From NCBI GenBank assembly GCA_026126205.1, contig JAHCJP010000003.1, positions 1-64,000 on the forward strand: DNA of 64,000 bases, given 5' to 3'. The notes beneath the pieces were generated by a model. It was not told where the DNA came from. It did no database searches and was given only the letters and a program-made list of their open reading frames with translations. The position numbers and the translations under genes were made by a program. Below, piece by piece: positions 18,572 to 28,960 of this stretch; position 1 is the first letter of the stretch; the number at the start of each line of letters is the position of its first letter. Source of the stretch: Maricaulaceae bacterium. GTDB taxonomy: Bacteria; Pseudomonadota; Alphaproteobacteria; Caulobacterales; Maricaulaceae.

Positions 18572-19783
18572 TCAAGCGCTCTTGCGCGTCTGAGGTTCGC
18601 CCGCAGCGTCGAGAATCTCGTCCTTCACCGGACGCGGTTCGCCGAACAGGTGTCCCTGACCGTAGGCGATGTCGAGATCGAGAATCTCCACCACCGTCGC
18701 TTCGTCCTCGATCTTCTCGGCGATCAGATCCACGCCATAGCGGGCGAACAGCGCCGCGATGTCCTGTGGCTGGATGGCGCCGCCCTCACGCCCGGCCACG
18801 CGCTCGCCGTCATTCAGCGCCTGCACCAGGCGCCGCCCCTCGATCTTGGCGAAGCGCACGCCGGCGCGCTGCATCTCGGCGAGATCAATGTTCAGGTCGC
18901 GAATCTGGTCGATGGAGAACCGGAAGCCGAAATCGGCCAGCCGCGCCATGTTGCGCGCCGCAACCGGGGTGCGCGTCTCGAAGGCCGCCTGGCTGATCTC
19001 GAAGATCAGCGAGCCGGACAGGTCCTTGTGACGGCGGATGAAGTCCAGGAAGGCCGGGAAGAAAATCTCGTCGGCCATGGAGTGCATGGACAGATTGCAG
19101 AAAATGCCGATGCGGCGGTCCGTCCGCGTCAGCCGCCGCACGATCTGCACGCAGCGGAACAGCAGCAGATTGTCCACCTCGCCGACCAGGCCCGCCTCCT
19201 CCGCCGCGGCCAGGAAAGCCGCCGGCGGGATGATATTGCCCGCCGGGTCGCGCAGCCGGGTGTAGCTTTCGTAGAAATAGGTCTTGCGCTGGGGCAGGCC
19301 GACCACCGGCTGCAGATACAGATCCACCCGGTTCTCGGCCAGCGCCGCGCGCACGGTCTCGATCCCCGCCGGAGCGCCAGCGGGCATCGCCGCGGCCGCG
19401 GCCGGGGCGGCGCGCGCCGCCGCGCCCAGTTTTCGCACCAGCTGCTCCAGCACCTTCACCTCGCCGGCCAGAGCGTGATCCCGGTTCGCGGCGCCCTCGC
19501 GAATCTCCTCCTTCAGGGTCTCGATGCTCGCCTGCGCGGCCTCCAGCTCCTCGGCCAGCGACAGATTGGCGGCCCGGATCTCCTGAATCGCCGTTTCGAA
19601 GGCGCGTTTCTCCGCGGCGCGGGCGGCGGCGGAATGGGCCTGGGTGGCGATCAGGAACACCACGCCGCCCATGATCCAGGCCATGGCCGGTCCCATCAGC
19701 CCGAAACGCTCGAACGCCAGCGCCGCCACCACGGCGACCATGGCGTAGGTCAGGATGATCAGGATGTCTGTCGCGCGCGGCAT
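18572..19783 (-). CDS. tipF: TipF-like membrane protein with degenerate EAL domain
   Basis: A 403-residue protein with two N-terminal membrane helices (about 6-24 and 30-47), a coiled coil (about 55-120), an Ala/Pro linker and a C-terminal EAL domain (about 140-390). This is the architecture of Caulobacter TipF, a c-di-GMP receptor needed for flagellum placement. The EAL motif is replaced by ESY (172-174), and the DDFG metal motif reads DQIR (292-295). Asn220, Glu262, Lys313 and Glu356 are kept. Phosphodiesterase activity is therefore unlikely, while ligand binding remains plausible. The TipF name rests on architecture and degenerate motifs, not on a search. Confidence 0.7.
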   Translation of the reverse strand: MPRATDILIILTYAMVAVVAALAFERFGLMGPAMAWIMGGVVFLIATQAHSAAARAAEKRAFETAIQEIRAANLSLAEELEAAQASIETLKEEIREGAANRDHALAGEVKVLEQLVRKLGAAARAAPAAAAAMPAGAPAGIETVRAALAENRVDLYLQPVVGLPQRKTYFYESYTRLRDPAGNIIPPAAFLAAAEEAGLVGEVDNLLLFRCVQIVRRLTRTDRRIGIFCNLSMHSMADEIFFPAFLDFIRRHKDLSGSLIFEISQAAFETRTPVAARNMARLADFGFRFSIDQIRDLNIDLAEMQRAGVRFAKIEGRRLVQALNDGERVAGREGGAIQPQDIAALFARYGVDLIAEKIEDEATVVEILDLDIAYGQGHLFGEPRPVKDEILDAAGEPQTRKSA

Positions 19784-19941
19784 GGCTTCTCCGGCGCAGG
19801 CGAATCACCTTCGCCCGCAAGTCAGCCTAGGCTTCCCGCGCGCGCGTTGTCAGACCGTTAACGATTATTGCGCGGCGGCGCGAAAGCGGCGCGCCCCGGA
19901 TGGGACGCGCCGCCCTGCATTCAGACGCCGCGAAAGGCCGC

Positions 19942-20598
19942 CTACGACGTGGTGTGCGGACGCACCACCATCTCGACGCGGCGGTTCTGCGCCCGGCCAT
20001 CAGCCGTAGCGTTGCTGGCGATGGGCGAATCCGGGCCCATGCCAACGACGTAGAGGCGCTCGCGCATCACGCCCTGGGCGATCAGGTAGTTGGCCACCGA
20101 CAGCGCCCGGCGCTCCGACAGGCGCTGATTGTATTCGCGCGCGCCGGTGGAGTCGGTGTGCCCGATCACATCCACATAGGACGCCGGATACTCGTTCAAC
20201 ACATGGGCGACATCGTTCAGCGCCCGGTAGAAGCGCGGTTCTATCTCGGCGGAGTTGACGGCGAAGGTCACGTCGCCCGGCATGATCAGGCGCAGGTCGT
20301 TGCCCTCGCGCCGCACGCCGACGCCGGATCCGCGCGTCGCTTCACGCATCGCGCGCTCCTGGCGGTCCATGTAGTTGCCGATGCCGGCCCCGGCCAGCGC
20401 GCCGATGCCGGCCCCGATCAGGGCGTTGCGGCGATCATCGCCCCCGGCCAGCGTGCCCAGGGCGGCGCCGGCCGCGGCGCCGATCAGCGCGCCACGTCCG
20501 GTGTAGCTGGGCACCTGTTCGCCCGTATAGGGGTCGGTGGTGGTGCAGGACGCGGCTAGCAGCGCCGCGGACAGCACGGCTGCGATCTTGAATTTCAT
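19942..20598 (-). CDS. OmpA-family peptidoglycan-binding lipoprotein with glycine zipper
   Basis: A 218-residue protein with a lipoprotein signal peptide (LLAASC lipobox, Cys18), a glycine-zipper segment (about 35-75, GALIGAAAGAALGTLAGG and ALIGAGIGALAGAGIG) and a C-terminal OmpA domain. The peptidoglycan-binding signature is VIGHTDSTGAREYNQRLSERRA with a later NRRVEM. It resembles the YiaD type that links the outer membrane to peptidoglycan. I chose the ATG that begins the signal peptide; upstream in-frame codons do not look coding. Confidence 0.9.
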   Translation of the reverse strand: MKFKIAAVLSAALLAASCTTTDPYTGEQVPSYTGRGALIGAAAGAALGTLAGGDDRRNALIGAGIGALAGAGIGNYMDRQERAMREATRGSGVGVRREGNDLRLIMPGDVTFAVNSAEIEPRFYRALNDVAHVLNEYPASYVDVIGHTDSTGAREYNQRLSERRALSVANYLIAQGVMRERLYVVGMGPDSPIASNATADGRAQNRRVEMVVRPHTTS

Positions 20599-20717
20599 GT
20601 TGGTCAGGCTCCTTGTTGCGGCATCCCTCAATAACGAGCATAGCGCGCCATTCGTTCGCCGCGAAGGGGGGCGCGGCCGATTGTCAGAGAGACTCATGAA
20701 AGCCTTCGCTCCAGGCC

Positions 20718-20746
20718 TTGACGGCTTCCGCCCCCTCCCCTATCTG
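20718..20746 (+). promoter_or_regulatory. groESL promoter (sigma-70 / RpoH-like)
   Basis: TTGACG at 20718-20723, a 17-base spacer and TATCTG at 20741-20746. The surrounding CTTGACG...CCCCTATCT also fits the alphaproteobacterial heat-shock sigma factor pattern (CTTG then CCTAT). It ends just before the CIRCE element. Confidence 0.6.
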
Positions 20747-20753
20747 CACGCCG

Positions 20754-20780
20754 TTAGCAGCCGGGCAGGGCGAGTGCTAA
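20754..20780 (+). promoter_or_regulatory. CIRCE element (HrcA operator)
   Basis: TTAGCAGCC, nine bases, GAGTGCTAA. The right arm is the perfect CIRCE half-site; the left arm matches TTAGCACTC at seven of nine positions. It lies near the expected transcription start and 48 bases before groES, the standard place for HrcA repression of groESL. Confidence 0.85.
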
Positions 20781-20828
20781 CGGCGTCCGCCCGGCCGCGA
20801 TCCGATCCAACGAAGGGGTGAGACCACC

Positions 20829-21143
20829 ATGAACTTTCGTCCGCTGCATGACCGCGTGCTGGTGAAGCGCGTGGAAGAGGAAGCCAAGACCAAGGGCGGG
20901 ATCATCATTCCCGACACCGCCAAGGAAAAGCCGCAGGAAGGCGAAGTCGTCGCCGTCGGCGGCGGAGCCATCAAGGACGACGGCTCGGTTCGTCCGCTGG
21001 ACGTCAAGGCCGGCGACCGGATCCTGTTCGGCAAATGGTCGGGCACCGAAGTGACCCTGGACGGGGAAGAGCTCCTGATCATGAAGGAGTCCGACATCCT
21101 CGGGATCATTGAGGGAAAGTCCGCCAAGAAGGCGGCGGCGTAA
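20829..21143 (+). CDS. groES: Co-chaperonin GroES
   Basis: A 104-residue lid of the GroEL chamber. It begins [18 protein letters not shown]; the mobile loop is about residues 17-35 ([23 protein letters not shown]). It forms a heptameric ring that caps GroEL. It lies behind a promoter with a CIRCE element and 51 bases before groEL. Confidence 0.98.
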   Translation: MNFRPLHDRVLVKRVEEEAKTKGGIIIPDTAKEKPQEGEVVAVGGGAIKDDGSVRPLDVKAGDRILFGKWSGTEVTLDGEELLIMKESDILGIIEGKSAKKAAA

Positions 21144-21164
21144 GCCCGCGCCTGACGCTTGTGA

Positions 21165-22829
<1,665 letters not shown>

Positions 22830-22853
22830 GGTCCATACCTCCACAGCCTACGG

Positions 22854-22881
22854 AAAGGGCGGCCTTCGGGCCGCCCTTTTT
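22854..22881 (+). terminator. Rho-independent terminator of groESL
   Basis: GGGCGGCC / GGCCGCCC stem (22857-22864 with 22869-22876), a TTCG tetraloop and TTTTT. It sits 25 bases after the groEL stop. The AAA before the stem gives only a weak terminator for the convergent nagZ-like gene. Confidence 0.9.
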
Positions 22882-22890
22882 GCATTCGTC

Positions 22891-24000
22891 TCACACCTGA
22901 CCGTTCACGCGCTCGCGCAATGCGGCGAGGCGGGCGAAGGAGCGATGGATGCGCCCTTCCTCTATCCGCCCCTCTTCGATCGCCTGCATCACCCAGCGCA
23001 CGGCGTTCTGGGGCAGTTGCGGATCGGGCGCGGCGGAATTGGACATCATGATCAGGTCGCAGCCGGCCTCTATGGCGCGCAGCACCGCCTCGCGGCGGCT
23101 GTAGTTTTCACGGATCGCGCCCATGTCGAGATCGTCGGTGATCACCGCGCCGTCATGGCCCAATTTGCCGCGCAGGTAATGGGTCACCATGGCGCGCGAA
23201 AAGGTGGCCGGCGCGCCGGTGGAGTCCAGCTCCAGATGCGTCAGATGCCCGGTCATGATCAGGCCGGCATGGCCGGAATCAATCAGCCGCTGGAACGGCC
23301 CCGCCTCCACCGCCTGCCAGGTTTCGGTGATGTCGACAAAGCCGTCATGGCTGTCGCCGCGTGAGAAGCCATGCCCCGGGAAATGCTTGATGGCGCAGGC
23401 CGCGCCCTCGGCCTCGAACGCCTCTATGAAGGCGCGGGCGTAGCCGGCGACGCGCTCCGGATCGTCGCCGAAGGAGCGGCCATAGCCGCCGATGGCGGAA
23501 TTATCAGCATCGTGCAGATCGGCGATCGGGGCGAGGTTCATGTTGAAGCCGGCGGCGCGGAACTCGCGCGCCGCGCCGGCGAACAGCCCCGCCGCCTGTT
23601 CGGGCGGCATCTGTTCGGAAATATGCTGCGCCCGCGGAATACGGGTATAGCCAAGATCCGCCGACAGGCGCTGCACCACGCCGCCTTCCTGGTCAACGGC
23701 CATCCAGGCGCCGGGCGCGGCGGCGTGAAAGCGCGCGGCCAGCCCTTCGGCCCCTTCGCGGCTGCGCACATTGTGGCGAAGGAACAGCACCGCGCCGATG
23801 CGGCCTTCGGCCAGATGGCCCTCTATTTCGTCCGCCCCGGCCGAGTCCGGCGCCGAACCGATGAAGCCCAGCATCAGCATGCGGCCGATCTTGCGCGCCA
23901 GCGGCGCATCATCGTCGAACGCCCATCCTGCGCCCGGCGCCGCCGCGGCCATGGCCCCGGCGGCCATGGACGCCATCAATTCCCGTCTGTTCACGCGCAT
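22891..24000 (-). CDS. Exported glycoside hydrolase family 3 beta-N-acetylhexosaminidase (NagZ-like)
   Basis: A 369-residue GH3 enzyme. It begins with NRRELMASMAAGAMAAAAPGAGWA, which looks like a twin-arginine (Tat) signal. Family motifs are KHFPGHGFSRGDSHDGF, including the Asp-His pair typical of NagZ, and the catalytic nucleophile Asp in VITDDLDMGAI. Cytoplasmic NagZ releases GlcNAc from peptidoglycan fragments; an exported copy would act on murein or chitin-derived sugars in the periplasm. I start it at the ATG before the twin arginines. Confidence 0.88.
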   Translation of the reverse strand: MRVNRRELMASMAAGAMAAAAPGAGWAFDDDAPLARKIGRMLMLGFIGSAPDSAGADEIEGHLAEGRIGAVLFLRHNVRSREGAEGLAARFHAAAPGAWMAVDQEGGVVQRLSADLGYTRIPRAQHISEQMPPEQAAGLFAGAAREFRAAGFNMNLAPIADLHDADNSAIGGYGRSFGDDPERVAGYARAFIEAFEAEGAACAIKHFPGHGFSRGDSHDGFVDITETWQAVEAGPFQRLIDSGHAGLIMTGHLTHLELDSTGAPATFSRAMVTHYLRGKLGHDGAVITDDLDMGAIRENYSRREAVLRAIEAGCDLIMMSNSAAPDPQLPQNAVRWVMQAIEEGRIEEGRIHRSFARLAALRERVNGQV

Positions 24001-24343
24001 TCCCCTGCCTTGCTTCGGTGCTGCAAGCGTTCGTCCCGGCTTGCAGGTTAGGCGCCGCACGCGCCGCCGTCAGCCGCTTTCTGGCCGCAGCCTGTCCAAA
24101 CCGTCATATCCGCGAAAGCAGATTTTCATACGGCTGAAACCGGGCCGTCAGGCGCCGGGCGCGAATGTGGGCCTCGGGACGTCTCACTGCGTCCCTCCCC
24201 CGGAATGACGCGCGGCGGCCCCCAACCGCCGCGCGTTTCTTTTCCTCGCTCATGACGAAGATTTCAGGCTCCCGCACGGCGGCGGTAATGCGGCGCAGGC
24301 CAGCATCTCCGCCAGGATCAATTCTTGTGTGAGGGACACACCC
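24001..24343. other. Intergenic stretch between divergent exported-protein genes
   Basis: No gene is visible. It should hold the leftward promoter of the NagZ-like gene and the rightward promoter of the gene at 24344. It contains a strong hairpin at 24208-24236 with a T-rich tail (listed separately) that has no rightward gene immediately before it, and a CGGAATGACG motif also seen in the gap near 57.27 kb. Confidence 0.5.
24208..24243 (+). terminator. Orphan terminator-like hairpin
   Basis: ACGCGCGGCGG / CCGCCGCGCGT stem of 11 bp (24208-24218 with 24226-24236), followed by TTCTTTTCC. It faces right, but no rightward gene ends nearby: the gene to its left starts at 24000 and runs leftward. 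It may end an unseen small RNA or antisense transcript, or be a repeat. Confidence 0.55.
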
Positions 24344-25081
24344 ATGAAACACCTGCTTCTCGCCGCCTCCGCTTCGCTGCTGGCCGCCGGGCCGGTTTCG
24401 GCCCAGGAGGACCAGCCCCGCCGCACTGAAATCGTGATCGAGAACGGAGCCGTCTGGATCGACGGCGAACGCCAGGAGGACGGCCGCGGACCGATCATCA
24501 TCATTGATGGCGAAATGCTGAGCCCGGGCGCCGAAGCCCGGGTGCGCATCGCGCGCCGCGCCGCCGAACTGGCCCGCGCCGACGCGGGCGCTGCCCGCGC
24601 GCTGGCGCGGGTCGAGGTCATGGACCCGGGTTTCGCCCCCCGCCTGCGGGCGGAGATTCGCGAAACGTTGGACCGGGCGCTGGCCGATGTGGAACGCGAA
24701 CGCGGCGGCCGCCGCGTTTACGTCCACCGCATGAGCGAAGAAGAACGCGAAGTGCTGCGCAGCGAACTTGGCGCGATGCGCGAACGCATCCGTGAGATGA
24801 CCGCAGAGGCGGCGGGTTTCGACCGCGAGGCGCTGCGCGACAGCCTGCGCCAGCTGCGCGAGGAGCTGGCTGGAATGCGCGAAAGCGGCATGGAGCGCTC
24901 GCTGCGCGTCGAGGAGCATGACGGCCGCCGCCGCGTCTGGCTGGATGGGCGCGAGCTGGAGGGCGAGGAGTTGACCGAGTGGCTGAACCGGATGGAGCGT
25001 CATCGCCTCGCCGGCGAACCCGGCGACGCGCGGGTGATCATCCGCCGCAGCCGCCGCGCGGCTGCTCCCGAAGCCGAATAA
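24344..25081 (+). CDS. Exported charged coiled-coil protein of unknown function
   Basis: A 245-residue protein with a clear signal peptide (MKHLLLAASASLLAAGPVSAQ). The mature part is rich in Arg/Glu/Ala and predicts helix or coiled coil from about 65 to 190. Short strand-like motifs bracket the helix: GAVWIDGERQED near residue 36 and RRVWLDGRELEG near residue 200, which may be an internal repeat. No known family is recognised. The preferred start is the ATG at 24344, the first codon of the signal peptide; an upstream in-frame GTG at 24329 would add five residues. Confidence 0.75.
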   Translation: MKHLLLAASASLLAAGPVSAQEDQPRRTEIVIENGAVWIDGERQEDGRGPIIIIDGEMLSPGAEARVRIARRAAELARADAGAARALARVEVMDPGFAPRLRAEIRETLDRALADVERERGGRRVYVHRMSEEEREVLRSELGAMRERIREMTAEAAGFDREALRDSLRQLREELAGMRESGMERSLRVEEHDGRRRVWLDGRELEGEELTEWLNRMERHRLAGEPGDARVIIRRSRRAAAPEAE

Positions 25082-25108
25082 AAAACGGGCCGGCGCTGGC
25101 GCCGGCCC
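25080..25108 (-). terminator. Terminator for hisS, possibly bidirectional
   Basis: GGGCCGGCG / CGCCGGCCC 9-bp stem (25087-25095 with 25100-25108) with a CCAG loop; on the minus strand it is followed by GTTTTTTATT. It lies 130 bases after the hisS stop, directly behind the convergent gene at 24344-25081. On the plus strand the tail is weak. Confidence 0.7.
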
Positions 25109-25238
25109 GAAATCGTTTGGTCGATTGAAGGCGTCTCCTCCCCGAGAACGCCGGAGAACAGGATGGTCAAACCCTGTCCGTTTGTTCATGTTGACGCGCG
25201 ATGGGGGGAACGTCAAGCGTCGAATCCCATACGCGGGA

Positions 25239-26717
25239 TCAGGGCTTTCGTATCATCTCCAGCACACGGGCGGCCATTTCGGCGCGCGCGACGGTGATCT
25301 GGGCCTGTTCGGCCTGCTGTTTCAGCCAGTCCTCGCGGCTGCCCGCCCGGTCCGACACCGCCGCCCCCCGGCGCAGATTCTTGACCGTCACCTGACCTGC
25401 CGCGCGTTCGTCCTCGCCCACGATCACCGCCACAGCGGCCTCGCGCCGGTCGGCGTATTTCAGTTGTTTGCCCATGTTGCCGCCGCCGGGGTGGGCCTCG
25501 GCGCGCAGGCCCGCGGCCCTCAGCTCGGCCGCCATCGCCTGTGATTCGGCGGCATATTCGCGGTCCAGCGTCAGCACCACCGCCAGCGGCGCCGCCTCGG
25601 CCGTCTCGCCATAGCCTAGCGCCGCCAGCGCCGCGGCGAAGCGGCTGACCCCGAAGGAAAAGCCGGTGGCCGGAACCGTTTGCCCGGTGAAGCGTGCGAC
25701 CAGATCGTCATAGCGCCCGCCGCCGCCGACAGAGCCAAAACGCATAGGCGAGCCGTCAGCATAGCTGGCCTGGGTCAGCAATTCGGCCTCGAACACCGGG
25801 CCGGTGTAATAGCCAAGACCGCGCACGACGGAAGGATCGAACACCGCACGGCCCTCGCCGACGCCCAGCGCAGTGAGACAGGCGTCGATCTCGGCCAGCG
25901 CGGCCAGACCGGCGCGCCCGGCCTCGCTGTTTCCGGCCAGTGGCGACAGCGCCGCCAGCACGTCGGCGCGGCCGCCTCCGGCGGCGTCAATGAACGCCAG
26001 AACTGCGGCGGCGCCCTTCGCGTCCAGCCCTGCGCCTTCAGTGAAATCGCCTGACTCGTCCTTGCGTCCGGCGCCCAGCAATTGCTCCACGCCCTCGCGG
26101 CCGAGACGGTCCAGCTTGTCGATGGCGCGCAACACCCGCATGCGGGTGTCGGGCCGGCCGGCGCCGATACTTTCCAGCACCCCGTCGAGAATCCGCCGGT
26201 CATTGACGCGGATCATATATTCGCCGTCCTTCAGGCCCGCGGCGCGCATCACGTCCGCCGCCATGGCGATCATCTCGGCGTCGGCGGTGGGGCTGGCGGC
26301 GCCGACGCTGTCGGCGTCGCACTGGATGAATTGGCGGAAGCGCCCGGGGCCGGGCTTTTCATTGCGCCACACTTCGCCGGTCTGATAGCGGCGGAAGGGC
26401 TTGGCGATATGCTGGAAATTCTCGGCCACATAGCGGGCCAGCGGCGCCGTCAGGTCATAACGCAGCGCCATCCACTGGCCGTCGTCGTCCTGCAGGGCGA
26501 ACACGCCTTCGTTGGGACGCTCCTCGTCGGGCAGGAACTTGCCCAGCGCGTCGGCGTATTCGAAGGCCGGGGTGTCCAGCGGCTCGAACCCGAAGGCGTC
26601 ATAGACGCGCACCGCCGCCTCGATCAACCGCCGTTCGGCGCGGATCACCGCGGCGGACTTGTCCTCGAAACCACGCGGGCGGCGGGCCTTGGGCCGGAAG
26701 GGTTTGCTGTCGCTCAT
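25239..26717 (-). CDS. hisS: Histidyl-tRNA synthetase
   Basis: A 492-residue class II synthetase. Motif 2 is FRRYQTGEVWRNEKPGPGRFRQFIQCDAD, the histidine-specific HisA loop reads GLGYYTGPVFEAE and motif 3 is TGFSFGVSRFAAAL. The C-terminal anticodon-binding domain follows (about 395-490). It starts 14 bases upstream of the end of the gap to pgi, suggesting that pgi and hisS share a transcript in that order. Confidence 0.96.
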   Translation of the reverse strand: MSDSKPFRPKARRPRGFEDKSAAVIRAERRLIEAAVRVYDAFGFEPLDTPAFEYADALGKFLPDEERPNEGVFALQDDDGQWMALRYDLTAPLARYVAENFQHIAKPFRRYQTGEVWRNEKPGPGRFRQFIQCDADSVGAASPTADAEMIAMAADVMRAAGLKDGEYMIRVNDRRILDGVLESIGAGRPDTRMRVLRAIDKLDRLGREGVEQLLGAGRKDESGDFTEGAGLDAKGAAAVLAFIDAAGGGRADVLAALSPLAGNSEAGRAGLAALAEIDACLTALGVGEGRAVFDPSVVRGLGYYTGPVFEAELLTQASYADGSPMRFGSVGGGGRYDDLVARFTGQTVPATGFSFGVSRFAAALAALGYGETAEAAPLAVVLTLDREYAAESQAMAAELRAAGLRAEAHPGGGNMGKQLKYADRREAAVAVIVGEDERAAGQVTVKNLRRGAAVSDRAGSREDWLKQQAEQAQITVARAEMAARVLEMIRKP

Positions 26718-26731
26718 GGCGCTTCCCTAGC

Positions 26732-28357
26732 CTAACCCAGCGCCGCGCGCACCCGCGCGATCAGCGCCAGCGTCGACGGGTCATGCGCGCCCGCCTCGCC
26801 GGTCCCGATCTCGCCCTCCAGGGCGTCGGCGAGGGTCTTGCCCAGCTCCACCCCCCACTGGTCGAAGGGGTTGATGTCCCACAACACCGCCTGGGCGAAC
26901 ACCATGTGCTCATAAAGCGCGATCAGCGCCCCGAGGCTTTCCGGGTCCAGCTTCGGCAGCACGATCATGGTCGACGGCCGCCCGCCGGGCATAACCAGGT
27001 GCGGGGCGAGGCGGGCTGCGTCAGCTTCGGACCGGCCGGCGCGGACCAGCGCCGCTTCCGCCTCCGCCTCCGTCCGGCCGCGCAGCAGCGCCTCGGCCTG
27101 CGCCAGCGCATTGGCCAGCAGCATGCGGATGCGGACGGGATCACCCTCGGCGTCGTCCGTCACGGCGATAATGTCGGCCGGGACGATGGTCGGCCCCTGG
27201 TGCAGAAGCTGGAAAAAGGCGTGCTGGCCGTTCGGCCCTTCCGCGCCCCAAAGAATCGCCCCGGTCTCCAGCCCCGCGGCGTGGCCTGCGGCGGTGACGC
27301 GTTTTCCGGCCGATTCCATGACCAGTTGCTGCAGATAGGCCGGGAAAATCGCCAGCCGGTTGGCGTAGGGCACCACCGCCTGGGTCTGGCGGCCGAGCAA
27401 CGAGCGGTTCCAGAACCCGGTCAGCGCCATTACCGCGGGGGCGTTCTTCGCCGCCGGCGCGGTCAGGAAATGCTCGTCCATGCGCGCCGCGCCAGCCAGG
27501 AAGCGGTCGAAATTCTCCGGCCCCAGCGCGATCTGCGCCGTCAGCGACACCGACGACCAGATCGAATAACGCCCGCCGACCCAGTCCCAGATATCGAAGA
27601 TCGCATCGGACGGAACGCCGAAGGCCTGCGCCGCCTTGCGGTTGGCGGTCGAGGCGGCCAGGTGTTTCGCCGCCGCGTCCTCGCCCAGCGTGCCGGCCAG
27701 CCAGTCGCGCGCCGCGCGGGCGTTGGCCAGCGTTTCGGACGTACCGAAGGACTTGGAGACCACGAACACCAGCGTGGTTTCGGGGTCGAAGGCGGCGATG
27801 GCCTTGTTAAGCGACGCCGGGTCGACGCTGGCCACGAAACGCACCTGCACGGCGGGGTCGGCGAAGCGCGCCAGCGCCTTGACCAGCAGTCGCGGGCCAA
27901 GGTCCGACCCGCCGATGCCGATATGAATCAGCTGGCTGATCGGTTTCCCCGTCGCCCCGCGCCGGGTGCGGGCGCGGATGGCGCGGGCGAAGGCGCGGCA
28001 CTGTTCGCGCACCGCCGCGGCCTGGGCCAGCGCGTCCGCCGCCGCGCCGCTGCCGCGCAGCGCCATGTGCAGGGCCGCCCGCCCTTCGGTGCGGTTCACA
28101 AGCTCGCCCGCCGCCATGTCACGGCTTTTCGCCGCCAGGCCGCAGGCTTCGGCGAAGTCCGTCAGCGCGTCAAAGGCCTTGCGGGAGAACCCCTGCTTGG
28201 AGAAATCGAAATGCAGACCGGCGGCGTCGAAGGCCAGCGCCTGCGCCCGGTCCGGCTCGGCCGCGAACCAGTCACGCGCGTCCTTTCCCGCCTCGGCGCG
28301 AGCGAGAGCGTCAAGGGCGGCCAGCGCGGCTTCACGGGTTGCGGGCATCGCGGTCAT
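26732..28357 (-). CDS. pgi: Glucose-6-phosphate isomerase
   Basis: A 541-residue enzyme that interconverts glucose-6-phosphate and fructose-6-phosphate. PGI signatures are GGRYSIWSSVSLTAQIALG and NPFDQWGVELGKTLA; the sugar-phosphate loops HIGIGGSDLGP and KSFGTSETLANA are intact. I start at the ATG giving MTAMPATREAAL (28357), with 28348 as alternative; the frame stays open to 28402 but without similarity. hisS follows 14 bases downstream. Confidence 0.95.
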   Translation of the reverse strand: MTAMPATREAALAALDALARAEAGKDARDWFAAEPDRAQALAFDAAGLHFDFSKQGFSRKAFDALTDFAEACGLAAKSRDMAAGELVNRTEGRAALHMALRGSGAAADALAQAAAVREQCRAFARAIRARTRRGATGKPISQLIHIGIGGSDLGPRLLVKALARFADPAVQVRFVASVDPASLNKAIAAFDPETTLVFVVSKSFGTSETLANARAARDWLAGTLGEDAAAKHLAASTANRKAAQAFGVPSDAIFDIWDWVGGRYSIWSSVSLTAQIALGPENFDRFLAGAARMDEHFLTAPAAKNAPAVMALTGFWNRSLLGRQTQAVVPYANRLAIFPAYLQQLVMESAGKRVTAAGHAAGLETGAILWGAEGPNGQHAFFQLLHQGPTIVPADIIAVTDDAEGDPVRIRMLLANALAQAEALLRGRTEAEAEAALVRAGRSEADAARLAPHLVMPGGRPSTMIVLPKLDPESLGALIALYEHMVFAQAVLWDINPFDQWGVELGKTLADALEGEIGTGEAGAHDPSTLALIARVRAALG

Positions 28358-28464
28358 CCACAGGCTTTCAAGGCTGGTAGCGCGCGGCGATGGCGCGATC
28401 AAGCGCGGGCGCGGCGCCAGTCTTGCTTCACCTGACAGGAGAATCCAGAAACGGGAATTCGCCT

Positions 28465-28944
28465 ATGCGCGCCATCGCCGCCCTGATCGCCCTGATGCTG
28501 CTCGCCGCCCCAGCCCAGGCCGGGCCAGGCGCGGACCTGGCCGCCATGGCCGAACCGCTGCGGACCGAGGCGCGGGCGCGTGCGGAGGCTCTGTTCTCCC
28601 GCCCCGGCGCGGCGGCGGAGCCGCTGTCCGCGGATGATCCCTTCATCGCCGATGTCGAGACCTTCGCGGCGCACACGGCGTATCTGGGGCGCCTTGCCGA
28701 CGCCGGCGGCCCGCCAACCGATCTGGGCTGTATTTTCCGCGGCATGGCGCAGGATGCGGAAACCCGTCTGTCAGGCCTGCCGGCGGAAGCCAGCGCAGCG
28801 GACCAGGCGCGCGTCTATCTGGCCATGGCGCGGCTGTTCGAACATGCCGGCGTCATCGGCCCGATGCTGGACGACGAGCAAAACGAAAACGGCGGCGCTT
28901 CCGCGCCGCCGCCTTCCTGTCCGGTGATCCGGGACGCAGGCTAG
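28465..28944 (+). CDS. Small exported protein of unknown function
   Basis: A 159-residue protein with a signal peptide (MRAIAALIALMLLAAPAQAG), a mostly helical mature part and two cysteines (in DLGCIFRGMAQDAE and in the C-terminal PSCPVIRDAG), which may form a disulfide. The start at 28465 begins the signal peptide. It is divergent from pgi and convergent with the SapC gene. No known family is recognised. Confidence 0.65.
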   Translation: MRAIAALIALMLLAAPAQAGPGADLAAMAEPLRTEARARAEALFSRPGAAAEPLSADDPFIADVETFAAHTAYLGRLADAGGPPTDLGCIFRGMAQDAETRLSGLPAEASAADQARVYLAMARLFEHAGVIGPMLDDEQNENGGASAPPPSCPVIRDAG

Positions 28945-28960
28945 GGTCAGGACCCTAGGA

